DNA from: Xiphophorus maculatus
Taxonomy: Eukaryota; Chordata; Actinopteri; Cyprinodontiformes; Poeciliidae
DNA length: 64,000 bases
Assembly: GCF_002775205.1 (NCBI RefSeq)
Contig: NC_036464.1
Coordinates: 3,585,480-3,649,479 of the forward strand
Reading direction: 5' to 3'
Made by a program: the position numbers and the translations under genes. Positions 1-45,731 of the stretch are shown here, one piece after another. Numbering within the stretch: position 1 is the first letter of the stretch; every line of letters begins with the position of its first letter. Under the pieces are notes generated by a model that was not told the origin of the DNA, did not search any database, and saw only the letters and a list, made by a program, of their open reading frames with translations.

Positions 1-940
1 AAGCTTTGTGGGGGGGAAAAAACTCCACCGGCTTACAATTTGCACTTTGGCACAAAGTCTCACTATAACGCACACACATACACACGTACACACACACAGG
101 ATGGTTCGGTATGTCCCCCCTCGGGACCGCTCACGTATTTAAAAATACATATAGCTCTATTTTTTTGTTTTGTAGTTATCTAGACGTTAAATAGATGGTT
201 TAAATTTTATGCAAAAGGAGCATGCACTTACTTTGAAACAGCTGTAGTTACGTCGCCCCTAGTTAAAAACATAAAGAAGAATAAATAAATTTAAAAACTA
301 CCAAAGGCTAATTGAATAAATGCAGAAGTTAGGCGGCATCAGATGTAGCAACAATTACCAGCTCTGAAAACAACTGATATATTCTCTGTAAATGTTAATA
401 CCTCACAATCAGATTAGTTTGCGTTTGATATCTAGGTCTTTATTTTTATAACAACATAATTTTTTTAGTGTAATGTAAATGTAACTGCTGCGGGAGCTTT
501 GCTGCTAAATCCCATGGTATGAACAGATACCACAAGTACTTTATTTTATTTTCCCAGCGAGGAATTCAGAAGCAGCCGGCGTTTCAGGACGACAAGTTGT
601 CTCAGGCAACGATGGCCGACGTTTTGAGGTCAAGGGTCGCCCCTAACTGCATGTTCTAGTCAGGCTGCTGCATGCAAAACACTTTTTCAGTATCATGTCT
701 GCAGGTTTTTGTTTTTATTTTCATTCTGGCCATGTTTTGCACAACGCACTGCAAGTCGTGTTGCACCCTGCTGAAGGATTCATGCATCAGATCACTGAAA
801 ACTTGATGGTGTTTTACTGGGATTTTATCAAATTAGAGCAATGGAAAGTAATTTATGTAGTGGGGGAAATTTGCAAATTAAAAATCTCAATAGGGGAACA
901 ATGGAATATATTCCGGCCCTCAGATATCTGAATGTTTCTC
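1..940. other. intergenic sequence without recognised gene
   Basis: AT-rich sequence with no convincing exon, RNA gene or transposon that I can name. A short CA-rich microsatellite lies at about 71-98. The small open frames here have no recognisable protein character. Confidence 0.5.
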
Positions 941-944
941 CACA

Positions 945-1400
945 GTTACTGCAAAACCAGAAAATCTTACCAAGTATTTTTGATCTTAGTTAAAATAAGA
1001 AAAAAATAACTTACAAGTAACTTTTCAACAAGAAATAGGATCTTGTTTAAATTAAATATACATTAATATTGTTGGATTATTTTTTTTCACAACAAGACAT
1101 TTTTCCCATGTTAAAAGTGAAATAATCTGCCAGTGGAACTAGAACTGGGTTGCTAGGTAACGGGCCTGGCTTGGCTGGCGTTGCTAGGTAACAGTGCAGG
1201 GGCTGTTGTTAGTCAAATAATCTGCCAATAGAACTAGTACTTTTTCACTAATATTAAGGAATTATTTACTTTAAACAAGCCTCTATATCTTGTTGAAAAG
1301 TTACTTGTAAATTATATTTTTTCTTATTTCAAAAGTAGTAAGATATTTTCACTAGAAACTGGAGCAAAAATACTTGGTAAGATTTGGTGGTGTTGCAGTG
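945..1400. mobile_element. foldback MITE, family A, X-box subfamily
   Basis: The ends are inverted copies: the left end reads ACTGCAAAA then CTTACCAAGTATTTTTG, and the right end reads its complement, finishing in GCAGTG at 1400. The same ends recur at 19542-19901, 25527-25669, 25714-26089, 31680-31995, 44789-44870 and 62767-63201, so this is a dispersed non-autonomous DNA element. This copy has an internal GC-richer block with two GTTGCTAGGTAAC palindromes at 1149-1161 and 1180-1192, shared only with the copy at 62767. No transposase is encoded. The superfamily is not clear to me because I see no convincing target duplication. Confidence 0.8.
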
Positions 1401-1469
1401 TGCCACTTTTTTTAGTGCGTCACTCAGATTTTCACATTTAAATTGAACCCTTGCACTGCACTGATATAA

Positions 1470-1710
1470 AAATTTGGATTGATAGCGATATCAATATTAA
1501 TATTGCATTTACGTCCAATAACCGATATTTACCAATATTACACATAGTATATCATAAATATTTCTCTACCGTTTTGACACCTTTAAAAGAAATGAGCCAA
1601 AACCAAAAGTCAATATGATGAAAATAAATATTGACTTTGGTTTATTTATTGGGCCGATACCGATATGTTTAAAAAAGTGATTAATATCGGCGAATACCAA
1701 TGTTAACATC
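1470..1710. repeat. probable dispersed repeat with ATATCGG/CCGATA motifs
   Basis: AT-rich block with repeated GATAT, CCGATA and ATATCGGC words on both strands, directly next to the Tc1-like remnant. It looks like a transposon end or a nested short element. I cannot place its borders or its family. Confidence 0.3.
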
Positions 1711-1714
1711 AATT

Positions 1715-2345
1715 TTTTAAAAGTCTTTCCACAGTTTTCTGTTGGATTTAGGTCTGAACTTTGACTAGGCCATCCTAACAAACAAATGTGCTTTGATCTA
1801 TAGGATTGTTGTCATGATGGAGGGTGAATCTCTGCTCAAGTTTCAAGCTTTTGCAGCATCTTGAAAGTTTTCCGTGAACTCTGTTCAAAGCGTGATGCTG
1901 CCACCACCGTGTTTCACGCTGGAAACTGCAATATCGGTTTTCCTCCGATAAAGTTTAGCTTGTAGGCCAAAAAAAAGTTAATCTTTGATCTTAGCGAACA
2001 CTTTGAAGTCGGTGCTCTGGTTTGACGTGTCCCAAATAATTTGGAAAACTACAAACCAGACTTTTTGTTGCTTTCTTTAAACAGTTTTTCTTGCTGATTT
2101 TTTTCATATTATTCTCTAAAAAAACCATTTGAGGCCTGAAATAAAATTACAACCAGCTGGACGCTAATATTTAGGTAACACTGGATTTCATTCAGGGCGA
2201 TCAAAGTAAAGATGGCAGCGTTTGTTCTAAACCTTTTTTTCTGTTGAGCAATCACATAAAAATCCCATTAAAACACGTGATTTTGATGCGAGGGAAATAT
2301 TTTTAAAACGTTAAAGCGGTGTGAATACTTTTCGCACGGCGCTGG
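1715..2345 (-). pseudogene. decayed Tc1/mariner transposase remnant
   Basis: On the minus strand the frame around 1730-1775 reads WPSQSSDLNPTEN, which matches the conserved Tc1 transposase block containing the third catalytic acidic residue. Upstream on the same strand, around 1893-1917, the complement of a GTGATGCTGCCACCACCGTG tract encodes the Tc1 motif VKHGGGS. Between them about half the expected distance is present and the frame is interrupted, so the copy is internally deleted and dead. Sequence near 2320-2345 resembles a Tc1 terminal repeat (GTGAATACTTTT). Assignment rests on these two motifs and on their correct order. Confidence 0.75.
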
Positions 2346-5143
2346 ACGAAAACAGGTAACCATAGCAACGCCGCGCGAGCAGATCAGGACGACGACGGTT
2401 TTAAAGCTAATATTACTCACAAATGAAGTGTAGGACTACAATTAAAACCTGTAATAGGTGAAGTACTTTATTTGCGGTGATTGTTGATTATAAATGTGCA
2501 ATTTTCTTTCTTTTTATTTTATTTTTTTATACTGTACGTAGTTAGACCTGCCTAGTACTGTGATTCGCTTTAACTGTCGTCAGTGTCCGACATAGAAGTC
2601 CTGTGAAACTTCATAAACTAGCTAGCACATGCACACGTATATCCGCCGGTTATATAAATGTAAAATGTTCTCACTGATTCACGTCTGGATACACACGGAA
2701 ACACACACCTGGGACGGAGGGTTTTCAGGCCGAAGACCTCGAATCTGACCTGAAGAGAAGACAATAATGTGAGCGGGGTTGAAAAACGAAAACGTAAAAC
2801 TATATTGTTCACGCACGCAAAACTTTATTGTTCGTTCCAACTCTTGACAGAAACGTTTTTACGTCATGACGCAACCAAAGAGCTCACTTGTTTGTCTTAT
2901 TTTTATTTTGGAGCGTGAATAAGCGGAAAACCCCCATAAAGCTACTGGAGATCTGAGATTGATCAACTGAGCCCTTACACATGCTGATATATATATATTT
3001 TTTTTAAATTGGGGAAAATGGCGGAGATGAAGATGTGTGACGCAATCACCAGATTTTTTTATTTTTTAAAATCTTTTTTTTTCTTGTCTCCTGCAAAGCT
3101 TGAAGTATCGGACCTGCTAAATAAATGAAATAAAAATAAAGGTGGACATTATATATTTTTGGGTTCCATTAAAAGCTGAAAAAGAAACGATGATGGTGAC
3201 GGAAACGTAACTGTGTGTGTGTGTGTGTGTAGCTGTTTTCAGTCGTAAACTGTTGTTTTTCCTGCGTTTTTTGGACGGACATTTTTTTGTGTTTCTGTTT
3301 AAGAAAAACTAATTGGACTTGAGCAGAAGAGATATTATTTCTGACGAATAATAACAAATGAATTCTGGGGAGAGTTTTTATTTTTTCAAACATTTCTTTG
3401 CCTCCTTTTTACCCAGTTTTCTATTATTATTTTTTATTATTTTTCCTGTATTTGTTGTGCACTATACTTTGTATCTGAAAACAGTTTGCAACAGTCAGCA
3501 GTTTTTTTTGTTTTTGTTTTCTTTTTGGAAAAGACTGATAAAAAAAATCCTTTGCAATACCTCAGTTTTGACATATATTAGGAGAGAAACACATCTTCTA
3601 AGTTTATTCAGATGGACAAATATATATTAATTTAATTATTCAAGAGAGATGATTTTTTTAAATGTTTTTATTTTAAGAATTTATTTTTTTTAAAGAGAGT
3701 CAATGAAGGAGCTAAAGCTTTATAAATAATATAATGTTCGTAGTGATAGTAGGGTCTACTTTACTGGTTTAGAAGAAGGAGTCCCACTGGTTTAATTGGT
3801 TGAGAGAGCAGAAAGCTCAAATATCAGGTGCTCTGAGAAGAAATTAAAGCTAATTTCCCACTTTTTATTAATATTTATAACCAATCATCTATGCTGACCA
3901 GAGTTGTGAAAGATCTCCTGTTTATTTTTTTAAAAAATACGTTTTTTATGTTTTCTAAAAGTATGTGCTCCCGTTTTTTTTTCTTTTTGTTTTGTAAAAA
4001 AATAAATGAGAGAATAAATTAAAAAAGAAGAATTGATTTGCTGTCCTGACGTAGTTGGGAGAAACAAAAAGACTTCTGAAAGTCACTGGTCACAGAAAAA
4101 GAGAAGAATGTTATTTTTTAACACTAAACAGACACAAATGTTTTCACCTGTAGCTTGATTGAAAGCCCCCAATGTGCATCAATTTGACTGGTGGCCTTTC
4201 TGTTCACGCGAGACTTGAATTAGCCCCGCCCCCTTCCTCCTTTTTAAGGCTAACAACCTTGATTCTTTGTCGTAATGTGCAATACTCTGTACCGTTTGTA
4301 GAAAAGAAGAAAACGAGAAAAAGAGGTATAAAATCTTATTGCGAAATAATTTTCATTGCAAGCATTGTGATCCACTAAAATCATTTTCTACTGTGTATTT
4401 ACCTATTCTACCTGCTAGTACCTTCCAGTAGTAATGTAGCCTTTGTACTGATAAATTTTCTTTTTCTTTTTTTTAAGAGTTTTGCAGAAAAAAAGAGGAA
4501 TTCAAACATATTTACTTTTTTTTTAATTTCATATATTTTGTTTCTTTACAGACTTCATATCTGGTCATGTCATTAATATTATTTTGTATTTTTACTTTGG
4601 ATAAATTAATTTTATGATGCTAATTCTTAATTTAATTTTTTTTGGAAGCTGAAAAATCCCTTTGTATTATTGTTACTAAACTGTCTTGTTTCTTGAAATG
4701 CTGAGCTTTATGTGTTAACTTGCTGATGCTTACATTAGTGTGAAAATGATCTACAAAAGTAAAAAAAAAAACTACTCAAAGGAAGAGATTGGTGGTTGGT
4801 GATGTATAAGTGGTTTATAATGTAAACAAATGAATGGGCAATAAAGGAAAACTGGCAGAAAGAAAAATATTTGTGCTGTATTTGAATAAAACAATACTGA
4901 AGTATAAATAAAAAATTTTGCTAATGTTACAAAAACTAAAATATTTAATTTAATCAAATTCCTTAAATGTTAAAGAAAAAGTCAATTGTGATGCTTGAAA
5001 GAAGAAACTCCAGTAGCAGTCAGTCCTGCAACAAATCTGAAAAGGCCTCTGACTGAAGATTGTTGCTGTGTGATTCATGACTATCATGATATGCTAACAG
5101 CTAGATATCTGGGCAGCACAGATTATATTTCTATAGTGTCATG
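2346..5143. other. intergenic AT-rich sequence
   Basis: No gene recognised. It holds poly-T and poly-A runs and a GT microsatellite at about 3212-3229. Open frames here are short, lysine/phenylalanine rich and overlap on both strands, as expected of non-coding AT-rich DNA. Confidence 0.5.
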
Positions 5144-5151
5144 TCCTGGAT

Positions 5152-5415
5152 CAGTGGTTCCCAAAGTGTGGGGCGCGCCCACTAGAGGGGGCACAGTGCC
5201 ATTGCAGGGGGGGAAGCGGTATGGATGAATAATAAAAATATTTTAAAAAACAGTTACACAAAAGTGTTTCACTGTAATAAAGAGGGTTTGTAGTTTTGTT
5301 ACAACCAGAAGTGTGAAATAAACGTCAGTGGAGTTTGAAAACAAAGTACATGTATAGGTTATGTCTGGTTGAATGATGTGCATAGGGGAGCCCAGAACAT
5401 TTTTGGGAACCACTG
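5152..5415. mobile_element. small hAT-type MITE with target duplication
   Basis: The element begins CAGTGGTTCCCAAA and ends with the complement TTTTGGGAACCACTG. It is flanked by 8-bp repeats TCCTGGAT (5144-5151) and TCCTGGAC (5416-5423), differing at one base. Ends of this form with 8-bp duplications are typical of hAT elements. It is only 264 bp long and has no transposase. Near its left end is a CCACTAGAGGGGGCA tract that resembles a CTCF core. Confidence 0.85.
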
Positions 5416-5792
5416 TCCTGGACGATGTCATCAGTTGTTGGCTAGCTCTGCTTATCCACCTCATTTGCTTTTGCATCGTAGTTGTACAAAAGTTAAAATA
5501 TATATATATATATTTCCTGCTGGATAGTATCCAAAACTGGAGGGAATAAAGGGAAAAAAAAAGTCTACAAAAAACTCGATTAAAACTGGAAAAAAAAATT
5601 ACACCTAGTTTTTCAAATTTAAAAAGCTAACACTATAACTAATCATTATAAATACATTTATGACAGAATTTAGCCACAAAATTACAGATAGAGCTTCTTT
5701 TCCATTGCTTAAAGCTTAATAAATTAATCTATTTTCTATTATATATTTTTTACAAATTTCACTGATACGATCATGTTCTCAAATGGGAGACA

Positions 5793-5809
5793 CTGCCATC
5801 TAGCGGCCA
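5793..5809 (-). promoter_or_regulatory. CTCF-like motif
   Basis: The minus strand reads TGGCCGCTAGATGGCAG, which fits the vertebrate CTCF core (TGGCCASYAGRKGGCRS) at all but one position. It lies about 1.2 kb past the BTAF1 poly(A) signal. This is motif-only evidence; occupancy is unknown. Confidence 0.5.
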
Positions 5810-6489
5810 CTGCGCTCAAGAAGTGTTTCAAAGGAAACCATAAAACCTGCAACAATGATGCTTATATTTCCTCAAAGCAGAAACTCGTGGCTACATTTTG
5901 GGGCATTAAGTACTTCTGTAGATTGAAATTTGTACAAATAGAGTTTTGTTCATGAAAATTGAATAAAAGCATCAGTTAAGAGCGTGCACAATGTGGCAGC
6001 TGAAGAATTCCATTATTGAAAACCTGGAAAAAAATCCATAAAACTTAAATTGTGATTTATAAAAAAAAACAAACTATAGCAGACATCAAAAAGCTTAATC
6101 ATCTGAAGATAGTCTAAAGCCGCGTGAGGAGTTTAAACTTTGAATTGAGTTTCTAGCTGAAAGTAGGCAGAAGGTGTTGGCTTTGAGAAGAGAGCAATGT
6201 TTTGGCTGAATTTAGCAGAATTCTTGAGATTTTCAAATGAGCAAAAACAGAATATTTTAACAGTTGCAATAGCATAAAATGTGCATAAGAAGATAGGTAC
6301 CAATATATTAAGATATAATAAAGATAAATGTAAACAACAGAGTGAATGCTTTTCATTTTAGGGCAGGTTAAAATAAAGATCATCTTTAAAGGGATGGTTG
6401 TGGCAGAAAGTATTGATAAACTTTTTTTAAAGGGGCGGTGTTATGTTCCAGGAACTTAAGAGCTATTTTAGAACATTAGTTTTAAAAAT

Positions 6490-6540
6490 CCCATATATAT
6501 ATATATATACATACAGTATATATACATGTAACATGTATAT
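6490..6540. repeat. AT dinucleotide repeat
   Basis: A run of alternating TA/AT with short interruptions and an ACATGTATATAC inverted segment. Confidence 0.7.
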
Positions 6541-6914
6541 ACAGTACATGTTGCTTTTTGATTTAAAATCGGGCCTCTGTCTCTTTAAGAACGCTTGCTC
6601 TTTCTGAAGCTCCGCCTTCAGGAAGTCATCACAACATGGCTCCTCTATTAACCCTTTAAGAGCATTTTTATTAGCATTTCAATAAGTAGCTTGTATAATG
6701 AGCTCAGGAGATGCACAATTCCAGCAGGTGTTTGCTAATTGCTGTTGGCTAGTCTGAAGGAGCTGAAGGAGGAAAGTTCTCTGCATTTAATGAAAACCTC
6801 TTGAAATTAAACATCTTTTCACCTTGATGTAATTTGGCACCGATAAACCTTCTGATTTGATTAGTAAAATTATATTTAAGCACAACTGTAAGCTCTGTAA
6901 CAGACCACATGAAA

Positions 6915-6955
6915 ACTCCTGGCGGGCCAGATTTGGCCCACGGACCTTAAGTTTG
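6915..6955. mobile_element. terminal fragment of hAT-like family D
   Basis: The sequence GGCCAGATTTGGCCCACGGACCTTAAGTTTGACATG resembles the 3' end of the element family seen at 9266-10210 and 38339-38890 (ends of the type CAGGGGTGTCAAACTCATTTT). Only one end is visible here. Confidence 0.5.
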
Positions 6956-6984
6956 ACATGGCTTTCACAAACAGAAAAAAAGGG

Positions 6985-7637
6985 CAACATTCAAGGTTTG
7001 CAGAATTTATTACAATTCCACTATCATAAAGAAAAAGCAGCAGTTAGAGAAATATGTACAAGTCTACAGTTCCTTTTTAAAACACTTTGGGCCAAGTTTT
7101 CAGGTACCAGTCTGGGCTCGTCACAGCCACCTGGGTTCCCTTTGTGATCCAAACCGTGTGGGTCAGAGAAGCGCTGACAGGCAGGGCTCAGTTTAAGACT
7201 TTGTGACATGTTGCATTAGCAGATAACACTGAATATCCTCTGGAAGGTGAAGTGCGAAAAGAGCGAGCTTCTGCTGCCGCGGCTATAAATTAGAGCTATA
7301 ATTATAATACATGTGCTTGAAAGGTGAGAGCAGCACCCACTGACGACGACGCAATTCAACACTGGAGATGTTTGTCGCTTGCTCTGGTTTACTGGTCTGT
7401 GACGGTCGGGTTCACTTACTGTCAACGTAAAAAAAAAAAAGTTCAGGAAGAGGACTGAGTCTTGGAGCAGCTCTGTAACTCTAGACCTTTCAAATTAATA
7501 AGAGCATTACAATGTACGAATAGTTCCTGATCTGGTTGTGTTTGACTTCTACTGTAACCTTGATCCATTTTTACTATTTTCCCCTCCTGGCCAGGTCCTG
7601 CTTGGCCTGTAGATGACTGAACGGAGTCCTAACAGTG
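6985..7637 (-). other. BTAF1: BTAF1 3' untranslated region and poly(A) signal
   Basis: The BTAF1 stop codon is at 7638-7640. The first good AATAAA on the minus strand downstream is at 7006-7011, so cleavage is expected near 6985-6995, giving a 3'UTR of about 640 nt. The exact cleavage site is inferred. Confidence 0.6.
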
Positions 7638-41354
<33,717 letters not shown>

Positions 41355-41741
41355 GATCATTTGTTACAGGAGCTTCAACTTCCCACATTCAGCATTGGTT
41401 GTATTCCTTCTTTTCTTTGAGGGTTCCAAAACGGCAGAGAATAGTGGGCGAAGTCATTAGCTAGTTAGCTGCTAGCTGCTAACTAAGGCCCTGCCGGGTC
41501 TGTGTGATCCTCAGCAGCCCAACGGTCCACGAAGATCCCGAGCTCTCACAACCATGTCTTCAAAGCCGTTCCTGATGTCCTTATACTATATATTTCCACA
41601 AAATAGAGCCTAATGTCACCACGCTAAAGCTCAGTTTATCCTTCAGAACTCGTCGCGGATAAATATTTTAACCTAATAAGGATTAGAGAGTTATTTTGTT
41701 GCACGATGAGGGCAACCAAGAAGACTGTTTTTATATGAGGA

Positions 41742-41820
41742 GCCATCTTGCATTTATTCCTTCCTCCATGGCAGGCGAGGGCTGATTGGCTACAAGCGTT
41801 TGGGAGAGCCAATCAGAATG
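41742..41820 (-). promoter_or_regulatory. BTAF1: BTAF1 promoter region: YY1 element and CCAAT pair
   Basis: The minus strand has AAGATGGC (41749-41742), the YY1 element often found at start sites of TATA-less housekeeping genes. About 35-65 bp upstream are two inverted CCAAT boxes, CTGATTGGCT (41782-41791) and AGCCAATCAG (41807-41816), which are perfect complements. I infer transcription starts near 41745, giving a 5'UTR of roughly 390 nt. No TATA box was seen at the expected distance. Confidence 0.6.
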
Positions 41821-44699
41821 CGTGTTAAAAGAAGAAAAGAATATATGTCAAAAAGAGAAAGAAAACGCTTCATACTTTTTTCTTCCTAAGCGTGGAGCAC
41901 CGTGTACATTTCCACTCTCCACGCATGCATTCGCTACAAAACTGCGTCAGCAGCTTTTGTGTATGTATAATAACAAATATCCATCATTATATGACATAAA
42001 AAAATTACGTTAAATTAACAATATTTATTAGAATCTTTAAATCACGCTCTTTTAAAACATTTACTGAAATGCCTGCCTATTAAGACTTGAGCTGGCCATG
42101 GTCCTGAAATAATTTAAAACGATCAGCCAGGTTTTTCAGTAAACTCGCTTATATGTAGTTCACCTATCTGTCAAGTGAGTTTTTCTTTGTGCTTTTCTAT
42201 ATTTTCATTTTTCCTTTGATAAATCGTCATAAATTCAAGATAAAATCTAACCACCGATGAATAAGCATCCGTGTATACATCCGTCTGATGACATCACATA
42301 AGGGGACTTCTCAGAAATCCTTTCAGTAAGCCTTTTGTATTTCACATTATTTAAAAATCAAATAAACTTTATTATTCAAAGATGGAATTTAAAAGTTGCT
42401 TTAACTCATATTATGTATTTTTCTTCTAGGAATTGTTGTAGATGCTGACTGTGGGTAAGAAGGGTATTCTGTAGCAGTCTGTATTACAGCAAATTTAAGG
42501 AATTCTCTGACTGAAGACACTTTTACATATAAGAGTCAAATAGAGATAATGTCAATAACTTTCTTTATTTTCCAGATATTCCATTGTTGTCCACAGAACA
42601 GAATAATCCTTTTTAGTGTCTTTGGAGCATATGATTTTTATTTTTTTAATAATTTTTTACAAATTTATTTATTTTCTTGTTAAGTAACTATTGTTTTTCT
42701 TGTTCTGCTTTACATATTTTTAGCAAAACTAGTTAAATAAATAGAGTGATGAAGAAACATGTATATAAATTCAGTGAACAGAAGCTGCACTTTTTGGTTT
42801 TACACAATTGAATGACTTTAAATGGATGTTTTAGAGTTTAATATTAGAAGATCATTTATAATTAGTTAAAAATATACTTATTGTTTTCCATAAATCTGTG
42901 ATATGATTACAATATTTTGCACCTGCTGAATATGTGGATAGCATTTACAGTTTCTTAAGCCGCCTTTTACAATTCTGTCAATTTCTCTCTTCTAGTTCTC
43001 CCAAAGGGAACACTATGAACGTTTTTCCTCTTCATGATGTGAGTGTTTTCAAATTGTTGCCATGTCAACCAGGCTTTTCTTGGTTTCAGTCCTTTTATCT
43101 GCAGTTTCGGATCTGCAAATCCTCCAAAGTATTAAGATTTGCTTGAGGAACATTCAGTCCAACAGAACAGGGTTCCTGGGGTCTGAAAGGATTTTATCAC
43201 ATTACGAACATCCTGTCTTTATTCCGCATTTTGGCTTATGAAACATTGTTATGCAATCTCTAAAATAAGCTCATGGCAGGGTAGTTTGGATTAAAACAGC
43301 AGGTGTCCACACATGTAAATGTTAGTAAATTCTATTTAATTTAATCTACTCTAAATGTATTTTTTTTTGTATTTTTGATTTGTTATTAAACCTTTTATGA
43401 CACTCTTTAAACTCCACGGTCACAAACAGATTTGTGTTTTTTTTCATTCTGCATTGTTTCTTCAGTCTAATTTAATTAAATGTATTGCAGCTTATTTATG
43501 TAAGACCAATTTATAATTAGTGGCATCTCAAGGTTTTGTGGCAATTGAATAAAATTCACATGAACTCAATCAAGTCAATCAAAAAAGAGTATAGTAAAAT
43601 AACAAAAACAAATAGAAACAGAAATTCTACACAAGGAAATAGGAAAGGGTTAAAAACGGAGAAAACATAAAGTCAGTGATTATTTCATACATGAAATAAT
43701 TATTTTCTAATATACTTTGATATTCATTTTTGTTTCCATCTGACCTCTGACATCCACTCAAAAACAACAAATCTAAAGTTTTGTTGCTTTTGTAATTCTT
43801 TTATAGCAGCCATAAACTAAACAAGGTATAAAAACAAACTGATATATTTTTTATGTTTTTGATTTTTAAAATTTTTTAGATCTGGAGACGACATGTTGCT
43901 TTTTAAGATCTTTTTTGCTACTTCATGTTGTCAGATATTCTAATGAAGTGTTTCTGAAAATAGTGAAATTAAAGCAAAGAAAAAAACCAACAATGTGTAT
44001 TTGTGGTAATTTTGTAATTTAACATGACAGGCAACCATAGTTTGAGTTTTGATTGCTTTTTTTCTCCTTAAAGTTCATGCCACTGTTGCCTGCTGTTTTG
44101 TGGGTTCGGAGTTGAAACCCAAAAAATATTTTTAGGGTTTTATTTTTTGCTGACAATGAAAAACACAACCATGTAGGACTCATTTTATTATAGATTTAGT
44201 TAAAAAAAGCTCTGGTTGTTTCCATTCATGCAGAGAAACAGATGGGTGAGTGGACTGCTGGGTTTTTCCACACAGAACAACGAGGCAGAAATAAAACATT
44301 AAGAGGAAGTCACTGACTGTCATTTTTTAAAACTTCCTCACTCCTGAATCCTCTCTGGTAATTATCTAGTGATTGTAATATATTTATATTTCAGGTCAAA
44401 GTTTTACATTTTGATAAATTTTTGCAAGACTTAAATCTAATCATTTCACAAGGTTGAAACATAAGAACTATTCCTCCTCTGTTTTTAATCTTTTCTGTAG
44501 GATTTAGATCTGGAAACTCAAAAAAAGAATGTTTTGTTCTTTCTGACCATATTTTTGGTTAATTTTCCTACTAAAAGAATAAAAGTTGACCCATTTTCTG
44601 TTTTTCCATAGATACCACCAGACTTTTATTCAAAATGTCGTCATATTTTATTTTTACCGACTTGTTTTTGTTCTGACTGGAAAACAAATTAACGATTTG

Positions 44700-44760
44700 G
44701 AGCGGGCCAGGCAGAGTCCTGACGTGAACCCGACAAAGAATCAATGAAGAAAGCTAAAGA
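44700..44760 (+). pseudogene. Tc1-like transposase fragment
   Basis: The plus strand at about 44705-44745 encodes QSPDVNPTKN, a decayed form of the Tc1 block SPDLNPIEN. It is isolated and dead. Confidence 0.55.
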
Positions 44761-44788
44761 TTAAGCAAGAAGGCCTTCTAACTTCAGA

Positions 44789-44870
44789 CACTGCAAAAAC
44801 AAAAACGCTTACCAAGTATTTTTGGTCCAGTTTCTAGTGCAAATATCTCATACAGTACAATATAGAGGGT
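44789..44870. mobile_element. truncated foldback MITE, family A
   Basis: CACTGCAAAAACAAAAACGC then TTACCAAGTATTTTTGGTCC, lost after about 80 bp. Confidence 0.65.
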
Positions 44871-45313
44871 AAATATGGTAAATCTGCTTCCTTCTGCACA
44901 GGAAACTCCATCCCATTATAACAAGCAGGAACCAGGAATCCATTAGAGGTTTTTACTCACCACATTGTTTTAGTGACAGGAACTCATTTCATTTCAGTCC
45001 CCTTAGAGATTTTCATTCAGAAACAATCAGTCTATTCAAAAACAAACTAAGAGTTTGAAAAAAATGACAGCGTGTGATTCACGCCTTAACATAGAAAAAC
45101 AAATATTTTTGTTTTAGCTGAACTTTAAATGATTGGTCTGTTTTTACGTCTTCAGGGTCGAAGTTTCTTTTGAGGAGTTTAAAAAATATATATTCTGATA
45201 TTTTTCTCTGGAAAATCTGCAGGATGAGCAAGAAGTTTGATTGCTGAGTTTTTTTATTTCTCATTTTTACGTCTGAGATGGCAAGGAAGATTTCTTAGCA
45301 CTCAATAGACAAA

Positions 45314-45332
45314 TGCTGCCCTCTGCTGGCTA
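45314..45332 (-). promoter_or_regulatory. CTCF-like motif
   Basis: The minus strand reads TAGCCAGCAGAGGGCAGCA, a close fit to the CTCF consensus TGGCCASYAGRKGGCRSTA. It lies in the gap between the BTAF1 promoter and the CCNJ 3' end. Occupancy is unknown. Confidence 0.5.
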
Positions 45333-45731
45333 TCAGCTGTCACTTCACTTCACATGCAAAACATGCAGAAGTTTTCGCATTCCTTTGCACATTTGTTACA
45401 TACACATTTATTACACATATATTAATCTGTTATTGGAAATTTTAGGTGGTGGGAAAATAAAGCATGGTTGTTTTATTTGTTTTTTTCGATGTTTGTTACA
45501 TATCAGTGTAACAAATATGCAAATAATAATAAAAAACATTTTCTGGAAAAACAGGGACATTTGCTAGAAAAAAAACCAAATCTTTAGATTAATATATATA
45601 TTTTTTTTTTTTACAAAAAAACCTTGGAATTTAAAATTTTAAAACGGCTAAAATTTTCTACAATGGCCCTAATACATCGTTGTAAAAATAAACACTTTCA
45701 AGTTTTGGATCTACAATAAATATCGATCTAC

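Larger units (their letters stand above)
41821..45300. other. BTAF1-CCNJ intergenic region
   Basis: AT-rich with no gene that I can support. It holds a Tc1 remnant (44700-44760), a partial family A MITE (44789-44870) and a CTCF-like motif just beyond its edge (45314-45332). An exon-like stretch at 42995-43038 was considered and rejected. Confidence 0.5.

Noticed and set aside
42995..43038. Exon-like stretch with TTCTAG before and GTGAGT after
   Set aside because: No protein similarity and no partner exons; such short AG...GT intervals are expected by chance in this length of sequence.
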